From assembly GCA_964507245.1 (NCBI GenBank), contig CAZDQC010000001.1:1-64000 (forward strand): a DNA stretch of 64,000 nucleotides. The letters are read 5' to 3'. Under the pieces are notes generated by a model, which saw only the letters and a program-made list of their open reading frames with translations, had not been told where the DNA came from and searched no databases. Shown here piece after piece: positions 17,319 through 25,440 of the stretch. The position numbers and the translations under genes are program-made. The DNA is from GCA-2731375 sp964507245 (lineage in GTDB: Bacteria > Pseudomonadota > Alphaproteobacteria > GCA-2731375). Numbering within the stretch: the first letter of the stretch is position 1; the number at the start of each line of letters is the position of its first letter.

Positions 17319-18095
17319 ATGGGCACATTACGAGGCCAAACCGCATTCGTAACAGGTGGGGGCACCGGTATCGGGCGGGCCATCGCCATTGATTTAGCGG
17401 CAGCCGGGGCTAGGGTTGTTGTATGCGGCCGACGTACGGAACCTTTGGAAGAAACAATTCAGGCGGTGAGCGTTGCGGGTGGTGTGGCGAGTGCCGTGAT
17501 CTGCGACTTGACAGATCCCGAGGCTATCGAATCTTGCGCTCTCGCTTTACTAGCGGAACACGGTACAATCGATATCTTGATCAACAACGCTGGCTTCAGT
17601 TCCGTGGTTCGGAGCGTCCGTTTCATTGGGGCCGACGAATGGCGCGGCGTCATGGATGTCAACACGATGGGCCCCGCTATGATGACAAGGGCTCTTCTAC
17701 AGCCGATGATTGATCAAGGACGTGGTGATATTGTTATGATTGCCTCTATGGCTGGCGTCAATCCTTCTGTAATGGCCGGATCCGTCTATAGCGCGGCCAA
17801 GACGGCAGCGCGGGTTTATATGAATATTTTAGCCCAGGAAATGCGGCCTCACGGTATCCGTGCAATTACGGTGTCGCCGGGCGAAGTGGATACACCTATC
17901 ATGGATAATCGGCCCCTGGTGCCCGACGCGGAAACCCGTGCCCGTATGATGATGCCGGAAGATATCTCATCTGCCGTCTTGATGGCCGTGACTTTGCCGC
18001 GGCGAGCGATGGTTTCAGAAATTCACATCGGCGCTACCGACCCACGGGATATGTCAGCCGATATTGCGGCCTCCAAAAACAAGAATTCAGCATAG
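17319..18095 (+). CDS. Short-chain dehydrogenase/reductase
   Basis: This 258-residue classical SDR has TGGGTGIGRA for NAD(P) binding and NNAGFSS. The catalytic Ser is in MIASMAG and the active-site motif is VYSAAKTA (Tyr-x-x-x-Lys). After the active site, SPGEVDTPI is the usual loop. The end (IGATDPRDMSAD) lacks the common 'DGG' tail, so it belongs to the sepiapterin-reductase/YdfG-like branch with short C-terminus. A GGAGAGGAAA site precedes the ATG. The molybdenum hydroxylase gene follows about 120 bp later on the same strand. No substrate can be given. Confidence 0.9.
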   Translation: MGTLRGQTAFVTGGGTGIGRAIAIDLAAAGARVVVCGRRTEPLEETIQAVSVAGGVASAVICDLTDPEAIESCALALLAEHGTIDILINNAGFSSVVRSVRFIGADEWRGVMDVNTMGPAMMTRALLQPMIDQGRGDIVMIASMAGVNPSVMAGSVYSAAKTAARVYMNILAQEMRPHGIRAITVSPGEVDTPIMDNRPLVPDAETRARMMMPEDISSAVLMAVTLPRRAMVSEIHIGATDPRDMSADIAASKNKNSA

Positions 18096-18214
18096 AAATA
18101 AAGACGCCGGTAGCAATTGGCATCGGAGACTGTGTTGGGACCGGCTTGTGCACTATATGGCGGTGGCAGTATTATTGCCTTGCAAACAATAGTCGAGATC
18201 AGAAGGCAATGGGA

Positions 18215-20479
18215 ATGAACGACAACAGCCAGAAATTCAATTGGATTGGCAAGCGTCCCATCCGCCCCGATGGGGTTGAGAAGGTAACTGGCGCGGCGCA
18301 ATATGGCGCTGATCTTAGCTTGCCAGGAATGCTCGTGGGCAAAGTTTTGCGAAGCCCACATGCGCATGCCCGCATTCGCGGTATAGATACCTCGAAAGCC
18401 GAGGCGTTGAAGGGCGTCAAGGCAGTGATCACCAAGGATGATATCCTAGACTTCCCCTCGGTATATGTTGGGCCGGCGCGGGTGCAACAAAACTTACATC
18501 ATATAACCCGCAACGTCATGGCTCGGGAAAAAGCTTTGTACGAAGGTCATGCTGTTGCTGCCATTGCCGCTATTTCCACAACCGTTGCAGATGAAGCCTT
18601 AAAACTAATCGAAGTGGATTATGAGATTTTGCCTCATGCAACAGATGTTGCTGCAGCATTGGAGGCCGATGCGCCATTATTGCATGAAGATCAAATTACT
18701 TTGGGCATGGAACCAGCACCAACCGAGCCGTCTAATGTTGCAAAATTTGCTGAATTTGAACGGGGTGATTTAGAAGCAGGTTTTGCAGCAGCCGATGAAG
18801 TGGTTGAAATGGAATTCTCAACTGGAGCCGTGCACCAGGGTTATATAGAGCCTCATGCTGCTGTTGCTCGATTCAATCAGGATGGCCAGGCGGAATTGTG
18901 GACGTGCACTCAAGGTCATTTTGTGGTGCGTAATGCCGTCGCTAAATTATTGGATATGAACCTCGCTGATTTGAAGGTGACACCCTCTGAACTGGGAGGC
19001 GGCTTTGGTGGCAAGACGGTTGTGTATCTGGAACCTCTTGTGGTTGCACTATCACGCAAAAGTGGTCTGCCGGTGAAGATTGTTATGTCGAGGATCGAGG
19101 TCTTTCAGGCGTCAGGTCCCACCTCTGACAGCATCATGAAAGTGAAAATTGGTGCTAAAAAAGACGGAACAATTTGCGGGGCTAAGGCCAAGTTATGGTT
19201 CGGTGCTGGCGCCTTCCCTGGGGCACCAGTTATCGGCGCTGCGATGTGCGCCTTCTCCCGTTACGATTTGGCAAACGTTCGGGCTGAAGCTTATGACGTA
19301 ACTGTTAATCGGGGCAAAGCGGCTGCCTATCGCGCACCGGGCTCTCCAATTGCTGCTTTTGCGGTTGAAAGCGTTCTGGACGTGCTGGCCAGGAAGATTG
19401 GTATGGACCCCTTGGCGTTACGATTAAAAAATGCTGCCCGCAATGGGTCGACTACCGTGTTTGGTCAGACCTTCAACTCCATCGGTTATGCGGAAACCAT
19501 CGAAGCCTTGATGGATCATCCACATTACAAATCACCCCTCGGCCCCAACCAAGGCCGAGGCGTGGCTTCCGGATTTTGGTTCAACGGCGGCGGCGATTCT
19601 GCAGCCACTATGGCCATCAACGATGACGGTACGGCGGTAGTGGCTACAGGCAGCCCGGATGTGGGCGGCTCCCGGGCTTCTATGGCGATCATGGCGGCGG
19701 AATCCCTGGGTATTGACTATGATCAGGTGCGTGCCACCGTGGCCGATACCGCCAATGTGGGTTACACCCATGTCACCGGCGGAAGTCGAGTGACTTTGGC
19801 TTCTGGCCTAGCGGTGGTGAATTCCGCTAAGGAAGTTATCAACGAACTCTGCGTCCGAGCTGCCCGAATTTGGGACGTGGATCCTGAGGGTGTAATTTGG
19901 GAGGATGGTTGTGCTAAACCGGCTTCTACCAACGTAGGCGATTTTGAACCGTTGTCGTTAAAGGAGATAGCGGCTCAAAAATCTGCTACTGGCGGGCCGA
20001 TCGTGGGTAGCGCTGGCGTCAGTCCCACGGGTGTAGGTCCTGGCGTTGCGACCCAGATTGTTGATGTCGAGGTAGACCCTGAAACAGGCCATGTGAGCAT
20101 CATCCGTTTTACGGCTGCACAGGATGCGGGCAGGGCTATCCATCCTTCCTATGTGGAAGGGCAAATTCAAGGTGGCGTCGTTCAAGGTATCGGTTGGGCT
20201 TTGAACGAGGAATACATTTATGGTGAAGATGGACGCATGCAAAATACCGGATTTCTAGATTATCGTATGCCGCTGGCATCAGACCTGCCGATGATCGAAG
20301 CGGTAGTTGTCGAAGTGCCCAATCCGGACCATCCCTATGGTGTGAAGGGAGTTGGTGAAGCCAACATCGTTCCAGTCATGGCGGCAATCGCAAATGCCAT
20401 CAAAGATGCCGTTGGTGTCCGCATGACTTCGTTGCCTATGTCGCCGCCAAAAGTACTGGCAGCTCTAGATAATAACTGA
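18215..20479 (+). CDS. Xanthine dehydrogenase-family molybdopterin-binding (large) subunit
   Basis: The product has 754 residues with the aldehyde oxidase/xanthine dehydrogenase a/b hammerhead (about 18-125), then the Mo-cofactor domains. Visible motifs are SELGGGFGGK, AYRAPGSPIAAF and VKGVGEAN, which contains the catalytic Glu of hydroxylases. The small 2Fe-2S and FAD subunits that normally accompany it are not encoded anywhere near, which is unusual. Two upstream in-frame starts exist. ATG 18215 has AGAAGG eight bases before it, so I chose it. A class IV aminotransferase gene follows 93 bp downstream. The substrate (purine, aldehyde or aromatic CoA ester) is unknown. Confidence 0.9.
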   Translation: MNDNSQKFNWIGKRPIRPDGVEKVTGAAQYGADLSLPGMLVGKVLRSPHAHARIRGIDTSKAEALKGVKAVITKDDILDFPSVYVGPARVQQNLHHITRNVMAREKALYEGHAVAAIAAISTTVADEALKLIEVDYEILPHATDVAAALEADAPLLHEDQITLGMEPAPTEPSNVAKFAEFERGDLEAGFAAADEVVEMEFSTGAVHQGYIEPHAAVARFNQDGQAELWTCTQGHFVVRNAVAKLLDMNLADLKVTPSELGGGFGGKTVVYLEPLVVALSRKSGLPVKIVMSRIEVFQASGPTSDSIMKVKIGAKKDGTICGAKAKLWFGAGAFPGAPVIGAAMCAFSRYDLANVRAEAYDVTVNRGKAAAYRAPGSPIAAFAVESVLDVLARKIGMDPLALRLKNAARNGSTTVFGQTFNSIGYAETIEALMDHPHYKSPLGPNQGRGVASGFWFNGGGDSAATMAINDDGTAVVATGSPDVGGSRASMAIMAAESLGIDYDQVRATVADTANVGYTHVTGGSRVTLASGLAVVNSAKEVINELCVRAARIWDVDPEGVIWEDGCAKPASTNVGDFEPLSLKEIAAQKSATGGPIVGSAGVSPTGVGPGVATQIVDVEVDPETGHVSIIRFTAAQDAGRAIHPSYVEGQIQGGVVQGIGWALNEEYIYGEDGRMQNTGFLDYRMPLASDLPMIEAVVVEVPNPDHPYGVKGVGEANIVPVMAAIANAIKDAVGVRMTSLPMSPPKVLAALDNN

Positions 20480-20572
20480 TCGAGCAGGTTGCTTCCTGCG
20501 AAGAGGGCTGTATTTTGGCCACCCCTTAGCTAGTGGTAATTCACTAGGGGCCAAATCAATGGAGTAGGTCTC

Positions 20573-21418
20573 ATGGATGCAGTCTTTTTCCATGACGGTA
20601 AGTGGTACGATGAACAACCCCTGCTGATCGGGCCGATGAACCATGCCTTTTGGATGTCCTCGGTGGTGTTTGATGGTGCAAGGGGTATGGGCGGTCTGGT
20701 TCCGGATGTGGAGGAACATTCCGCTCGGCTGATAAATTCTGCCAACAATATGATGCTTGAACCGGATATGGAGGCTGGTGAAATCGCGGAATTGTGCCGT
20801 GAGGGCGTCCGCAGATTACCCAAGGATATAGAATGCTACATTCGGCCCATGTATTTTGCCCGTGAAGGCTTTTTGGTACCGGAAGCCGATAGCACAGAAT
20901 TTGTTCTTGCCGTCTATGACAACCCGATACCGCCCGAGGGACCCTTCAAGGTCTGTATGTCTTCTCGCCGCCGCCCAGCCCGCGACATGGCGCCTACCAC
21001 AGCAAAGGCCTCCTGCCTATACCCAAATACATCTCTGGCTCTGGCGGATGCGGCCAAGCGTGGTTTTGATAATGCCGTGGTGTTAGACCCCAACGGAAAC
21101 GTGGCTGAATTTCTCTCCGCTAACTTGTGGATCGTCAGGGACGGCGTAGCCTTCACGCCTGCAATTAACGGCACTTTTTTGAATGGCGTCACCCGGCAAC
21201 GCACTATCGAACTACTTCGTGCGGATGGCGTGGATGTGGTGGAAGGCACTCTGACCATTGACGATGTCCGGGAGGCTGATGAAATATTTTCATCTGGTAA
21301 CCATGCCAAAATCCGCGCGGTCACTCAGTTTGAGGACCGCGAGCTACAGCCGGGTCCCATTGGCAGACGTGCCAAAGAACTCTACTTCGAATATGCCCAG
21401 GATTTTTCGGTGTTTTGA
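20573..21418 (+). CDS. Class IV PLP aminotransferase (branched-chain amino-acid type)
   Basis: The 281-residue fold-type IV PLP enzyme has SSVVFDGARGMGG near the N-terminus and a conserved Arg in YIRPMYF. TTAKASCLYPN carries the Schiff-base Lys, and the NVAEFLSANLWIV segment binds PLP. The ending DEIFSSGNHAKI is as in IlvE/DAT-type enzymes. It is shorter than typical E. coli IlvE (about 309). It could use branched-chain, aromatic or D-amino acids. It follows the molybdenum hydroxylase gene in the same direction and converges on a broken MFS gene. Confidence 0.88.
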   Translation: MDAVFFHDGKWYDEQPLLIGPMNHAFWMSSVVFDGARGMGGLVPDVEEHSARLINSANNMMLEPDMEAGEIAELCREGVRRLPKDIECYIRPMYFAREGFLVPEADSTEFVLAVYDNPIPPEGPFKVCMSSRRRPARDMAPTTAKASCLYPNTSLALADAAKRGFDNAVVLDPNGNVAEFLSANLWIVRDGVAFTPAINGTFLNGVTRQRTIELLRADGVDVVEGTLTIDDVREADEIFSSGNHAKIRAVTQFEDRELQPGPIGRRAKELYFEYAQDFSVF

Positions 21419-21419
21419 G

Positions 21420-22069
21420 CTGGATAGAGGTCTCACTAGGATGACTGGGAGGCGAAGCGGTCCAATGGCTTCTCGCACGGACTGCATTTTACCTTCTTTT
21501 TCAGTAGACTCATTAATCTGCAAGCCAATAGCCAGTAACGGAACCAGAAGTACCAAAAATGCCATTATGGTTAGCGTCTCACGCCAACCAAATACGCCCA
21601 GCACCCCCTGTACGCTAGGCACAAACAAAAACATTCCAAACGAACTCGCAGCAATTACCGTGCCAAACACAAACCCTCGTCGTTCATTTGGCGCCACCTT
21701 GCTGACGACGCCCAGGACAATGACCTGAGTGGTACCCGCCAGACCCAACCCGACCGAAAGGCCTAGGGATATGTGTAAGTCAAGTGCATTGGCGCTGATA
21801 CTCATCAGCCAGAGGCCCAGCGCATACAACAAGGTGCCGCTGACAATGACTTTGACCGATCCGAAACGGTCAGCGATCAAGCCGGCGATAGGTTGAACAA
21901 AACCAAATAACAAGGCCTGAATGGCGATAACCAGACCGAAAGTCTGTCGACTGATGTCCAGGCCGGCAACAACGGGCCGCAAAAATATTCCAAACGTCTG
22001 ACGCTAACCGTTTGCCACTAGCACGATCATTAAGCTGCTAAGCAGCATGATACAGATTTTACAGGACAT
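21420..22069 (-). pseudogene. MFS transporter remnant: in-frame stop and missing C-terminal half
   Basis: From ATG 22069 the minus strand encodes a typical first MFS helix ('MLLSSLMIVLVANG'). It then hits TAG at 22004-22006 and continues in the same frame with RQTFGIFLRPVVAGLDISR and helices 2-6, including the loop motif GLIADRFGSVKV. The homology stops after about 215 residues, near 21440. There the frame runs into the antisense of the aminotransferase gene, so helices 7-12 are gone. Two independent lesions, a nonsense codon and a deletion, make this a pseudogene rather than a recoded gene. Confidence 0.8.
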
Positions 22070-22080
22070 AGATGGTTGGC

Positions 22081-22629
22081 TTAGGCCGGTATTGCGTCGA
22101 TTAGGATACCGGCCAAAATTGCAGGTTCGTCGGTATAATTGACCCACGCATGATTGGTGCCCCGCTGAATCATTACATCCAAGGGTTCCATATTCACCTC
22201 ACCATGATCCAGGATCATAGTGACTTTCCCAGAAAGAAGAATGATGTAATCCACGGTATTTGTCTTGTGCATCCCGACCTGGCCTGATTTGTCGTCATGG
22301 GTGCCACTAGCTCCCATTTTCGCAAAATTCTCGGCATCGCGACGATACCGCTCCTCGTCCGACAGGTCGGAATCCCAAGCTTTGGGCCGGATTTGAAAGA
22401 ACCGGAATACGCTTCCCCTGGCTGGCGGAACCAGCGTAACTTGGGTATCCGCCGCGTCCGACCGGCTGTTATTGTCGGCAGGTGCAGAAAAAGTACGCCA
22501 AAGGTCTGTTAAACCGCGCCCTTCCTGGGCCGAATTTTCTAGGACGTGGGGCGACGGGGCGTCCTCGATAATCATAGAATTGCCATGTGCATCATGGCCA
22601 GTGATGATCCTGCGAACAGGTCTTAACAT
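22081..22629 (-). CDS. Cupin-domain protein
   Basis: The protein has 182 residues. The C-terminal half is a single cupin barrel: GMHKTNTVDYIILLSGKV (motif 1 with His and a Glu-less variant), MILDHGEV, PLDVMIQRGTNHAWVN (motif 2). The first half has PVRRIITGHDAHGNSMI, which is common in small cupins found beside degradation genes. The function is unknown: either a small-molecule sensor or a metal-dependent isomerase/dioxygenase. It lies before an SDR, a BASS carrier and an EamA carrier, all on the minus strand. Confidence 0.8.
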   Translation of the reverse strand: MLRPVRRIITGHDAHGNSMIIEDAPSPHVLENSAQEGRGLTDLWRTFSAPADNNSRSDAADTQVTLVPPARGSVFRFFQIRPKAWDSDLSDEERYRRDAENFAKMGASGTHDDKSGQVGMHKTNTVDYIILLSGKVTMILDHGEVNMEPLDVMIQRGTNHAWVNYTDEPAILAGILIDAIPA

Positions 22630-22716
22630 ACCGCGTTTTCCTTAATTTGTTTCTGGCGAGGTTGCATAAATTCACGACAACCGTATTTCAAAATATTCAG
22701 CTAGGGAAAATTTACA

Positions 22717-23433
22717 CTACCAAGGAATAGTCTCGCCATCGTAGTTGAGAAAGGCGCCGTTATCGGACGGGCCGAGCTTGGCAATAATTTGGCGAATGCA
22801 CCTAGCGCTGTCTTGGGGCAAAATTGGAGCGGCGCTGCCACCCATATCTGTCCGCACCCAGCCAGGATGAAACGAGGTTACGATTACGCCCTGTGGCCCT
22901 AGATCATTGGCCAAAATTTTCATCACCATATTCACGGCTGCTTTGGACGAACGGTAAACGATGGAATTCGGAGCGGACGTAGCGGCAATCGAACCCATGC
23001 GGGAGGATATTGTGATTAGCTTTCTTTGCTTCGAAGCAATTATGTTGTCTGCGAAGGTTTCAGCCACGCGAGTAGGTCCCAGGACATTTGTCGACAGGCA
23101 ATTTTGCCACGCCGTATAGTCGATATTGCCACGGGTAGCACTGCCTTGTCCCATGATGCCGGCATTGTTGATAAGAACATCAAAGGGTTGTCCGCCTAAC
23201 TCATTGTTAAGATTGGTGACGGATAGAGCATCGTCCACATTCAGCGGATGAACAGTGACACGACCATTTGATTGGTCGACAATTTCGGCTAGTTCAGATG
23301 CTTGTCCAGGTGTGCGGCAGCAGGCGAAGACGCGCCAGCCATCTGCACCGTACTGCCGTACAAATTCAAGTCCGATGCCGCGCGATGCGCCAGTGACAAA
23401 AACAGTTTGCATCGGGTGAATATATGCAATCAC
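22717..23433 (-). CDS. Short-chain dehydrogenase/reductase (C-factor-like)
   Basis: This 238-residue classical SDR begins VFVTGASRGIGLEF. It has NNAGIMG, a catalytic Ser in TISSRMGS, and the motif YRSSKAAVN with Tyr-x-x-x-Lys. HPGWVRTDMGG and the FLNYDGETIPW ending are typical of the carbonyl reductase/C-factor branch. ATG 23433 overlaps the TGA of the BASS gene (ATGA), which argues for translational coupling. ATG 23412 would give the more usual N-terminus 'MQTVFVTG', so the start is not settled. Confidence 0.88.
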   Translation of the reverse strand: MIAYIHPMQTVFVTGASRGIGLEFVRQYGADGWRVFACCRTPGQASELAEIVDQSNGRVTVHPLNVDDALSVTNLNNELGGQPFDVLINNAGIMGQGSATRGNIDYTAWQNCLSTNVLGPTRVAETFADNIIASKQRKLITISSRMGSIAATSAPNSIVYRSSKAAVNMVMKILANDLGPQGVIVTSFHPGWVRTDMGGSAAPILPQDSARCIRQIIAKLGPSDNGAFLNYDGETIPW

Positions 23434-24356
23434 AACAGTCGGCGATAGATGCGGTTGGCGATGATAGGCAGCATGTACATGGGAAGCTGTGCAAGGGCGA
23501 AAAATATCACAACATCTGCCTGTGCCTTATCCGCTAGCACAGCGAGTACTAACGCCATATTACAATTGCCAGCCATATGACCGGTCGTAAATGCGATGCG
23601 CCGGCCTGCTGGCAAGAAGATTAGGGAGCCCAATATTTGAAGCGTAGCGTTCGCAAGGAATGCCGCCACAACAGTGATTAGGACAAAATTTGGCCGGGTA
23701 AAAAATGCTTCTGTCACGCCGGCCATGATTGCGATCGCGATGACTACTAAACAAACTACTATCAATCCATCAATATGCAGGGCGTGATGACGTAAGCGCA
23801 CCGGTGTCAGCGCAAAACGCTTTAAAATGATGGCAACAGCGAAGCCGCCTCCAATCATCAATAACAAGCGCCCCATGAATTCGCCGAGACTAATCTGCAT
23901 CTCCAAGTTCAGCAGCCAAAGGGACATGGCTGGCAGCGTAAATGGCAGCAAGATATGGTTAAGCACGACCACTGCAATTGCGAATGAAGCCTCTAGGCCC
24001 AAGATTAGAGCAAATGTGGGCGCCGTCATTATCGGGGCTGATGCGGCCATCAGCACCAGCCCGATTGCCAGTCCGGTGGGCAGGTGGATGGCTTCCACGA
24101 CCAAGGACATAATGACAGGGGAAAGAAACAGGCCAAACCCCGTAAACAACACCAGCAAAAGGGGCCGGCGTAACTGCCCCACGACATCGTTAAAATCAAG
24201 CCGCAGTAGCGAAAGAACGAGACTGAAGAAAATCGTAGAAGCCAAGGCCGGGCGTAGAAAGTCAGCCAGAGGCGGTAAAAAAAGGCCAGTCAAAACACCA
24301 AAAGCAAGAAATTTCGTTGCGTGACCGGCTAAGAATTTCAAGCTCAAGGACAGCAT
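23430..24356 (-). CDS. Bile acid:sodium symporter (BASS)-family transporter
   Basis: This 308-residue membrane protein has about nine or ten hydrophobic segments with BASS-like features. These are the crossing region APIMTAPTFALILGL near residue 110 and a second polar break, TGHMAGNCNMALV, near 265. Bacterial BASS proteins co-transport Na+ with organic anions such as pyruvate, pantoate or bile acids. The stop overlaps the start of the SDR gene, and the EamA carrier ends 5 bp upstream, so EamA-BASS-SDR form one operon. The actual solute is unknown. Confidence 0.82.
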   Translation of the reverse strand: MLSLSLKFLAGHATKFLAFGVLTGLFLPPLADFLRPALASTIFFSLVLSLLRLDFNDVVGQLRRPLLLVLFTGFGLFLSPVIMSLVVEAIHLPTGLAIGLVLMAASAPIMTAPTFALILGLEASFAIAVVVLNHILLPFTLPAMSLWLLNLEMQISLGEFMGRLLLMIGGGFAVAIILKRFALTPVRLRHHALHIDGLIVVCLVVIAIAIMAGVTEAFFTRPNFVLITVVAAFLANATLQILGSLIFLPAGRRIAFTTGHMAGNCNMALVLAVLADKAQADVVIFFALAQLPMYMLPIIANRIYRRLL

Positions 24357-24361
24357 GATAT

Positions 24362-25255
24362 TTACCGTCCTAGGCTAATCATTACGACACCGGGCACCAC
24401 CAAAAAGACGGCCATAAGGCTGTTGCGGGTGATATTTTCTCGCCGAATGAATACCATGCTGATCAAAAGCGTTATAAAGGGGGAGGCCGACACAATTGGG
24501 ACAACAACGATTAATTCGCCAAGTTGCAGGGCTTTGTTCAGGCAGAAAACGGATATGGCGTTTATGGTACCGGCAAGAAAGTACCAGCCAGTTCCATATC
24601 GAACTCCTAATCGGGGCAAGGTCCGATGGCGAGCTCCGTAAACGCAAATGGCGACGATTAAGGAGACAGAAAAACTCACTAACCCGGCGAAGTAGGGGCT
24701 GGGCAGCTCCACCATGGCGAATTTCGTCACGCCGTCCCCGCTCGCCCGCACGAACGCAGCTAGAAGTGGCAGGCCAAGGGCCCACAGTGGCCAGGCCCGC
24801 TGGGCCTGTCCCCTCCCATTTTGCGCTAAGGTGACGGATCCAGCCATGATTGCGAAAGTGCCGATGATAATGGGAAGCGTCAGGCGTTCGTCAAGGAACA
24901 TAACGCCAAAGGCAGCGGCAAAAAGGGGTGAGGATGCTGCCAGTGTGCTGGTTGGGGTTGGCCCCAGGTAATGGACTCCTAGCATGGAGGCGTTAGCCGA
25001 GACCGACGGCTTGAACAGTCCAACGGCGGCAAACAACAAGGCGGCGGGCGTGAGCCAATACCAGCTTTCCAGAAACCACGGTGCTAAAATCCAGTAGCAA
25101 ATTGTGGTTGCTAGAATTTGCAGCAGTGATCCAGTTTCGGAATCAGTAAAGCGCAAACCTTGATGTAAAACCTGAATGGATATAGCAAACAAGGTGGCTG
25201 AACCTAATGCCAGCAGGATTGGCGCCAGTGGGTGGAGGCCGGGCATGTTAGCCAT
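24362..25255 (-). CDS. EamA/DMT-family transporter
   Basis: The product has 297 residues and about ten hydrophobic helices in two repeats. The first repeat has YLGPTPTSTLAASSPLF and FLDERLT. The second has NKALQLGELIVVVPIVSASP and ends with VFLVVPGVVMISLG. These are hallmarks of the drug/metabolite transporter group. It is the first gene of the minus-strand run EamA-BASS-SDR. The preceding gene on that strand is the fused oxoprolinase, 185 bp away. The pairing may mean uptake or efflux of the small acids processed there, but this is inference. Confidence 0.87.
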   Translation of the reverse strand: MANMPGLHPLAPILLALGSATLFAISIQVLHQGLRFTDSETGSLLQILATTICYWILAPWFLESWYWLTPAALLFAAVGLFKPSVSANASMLGVHYLGPTPTSTLAASSPLFAAAFGVMFLDERLTLPIIIGTFAIMAGSVTLAQNGRGQAQRAWPLWALGLPLLAAFVRASGDGVTKFAMVELPSPYFAGLVSFSVSLIVAICVYGARHRTLPRLGVRYGTGWYFLAGTINAISVFCLNKALQLGELIVVVPIVSASPFITLLISMVFIRRENITRNSLMAVFLVVPGVVMISLGR

Positions 25256-25440
25256 CCACTACAGTGATGCCGCGGAGCGGGCAGCCTGCTGGCCGAGGCC
25301 ATCCTGTGCCGCTGTAGCTGTTCACCGGACGATCCAGTGATTATAGGCATTGTTGGCTACGTCGAGGCCAATATTAAACCCAATCAATTCCGTGGGACCG
25401 CTAGAAAAAAAATGGGCAGAGGAGAGGTTCCAAGTGTTAC

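Noticed and set aside
22004..22006. TAG in the MFS frame as recoded (for example pyrrolysine) rather than nonsense
   Set aside because: The gene also lacks its second half, and no recoding signal is seen. Loss of function is simpler.
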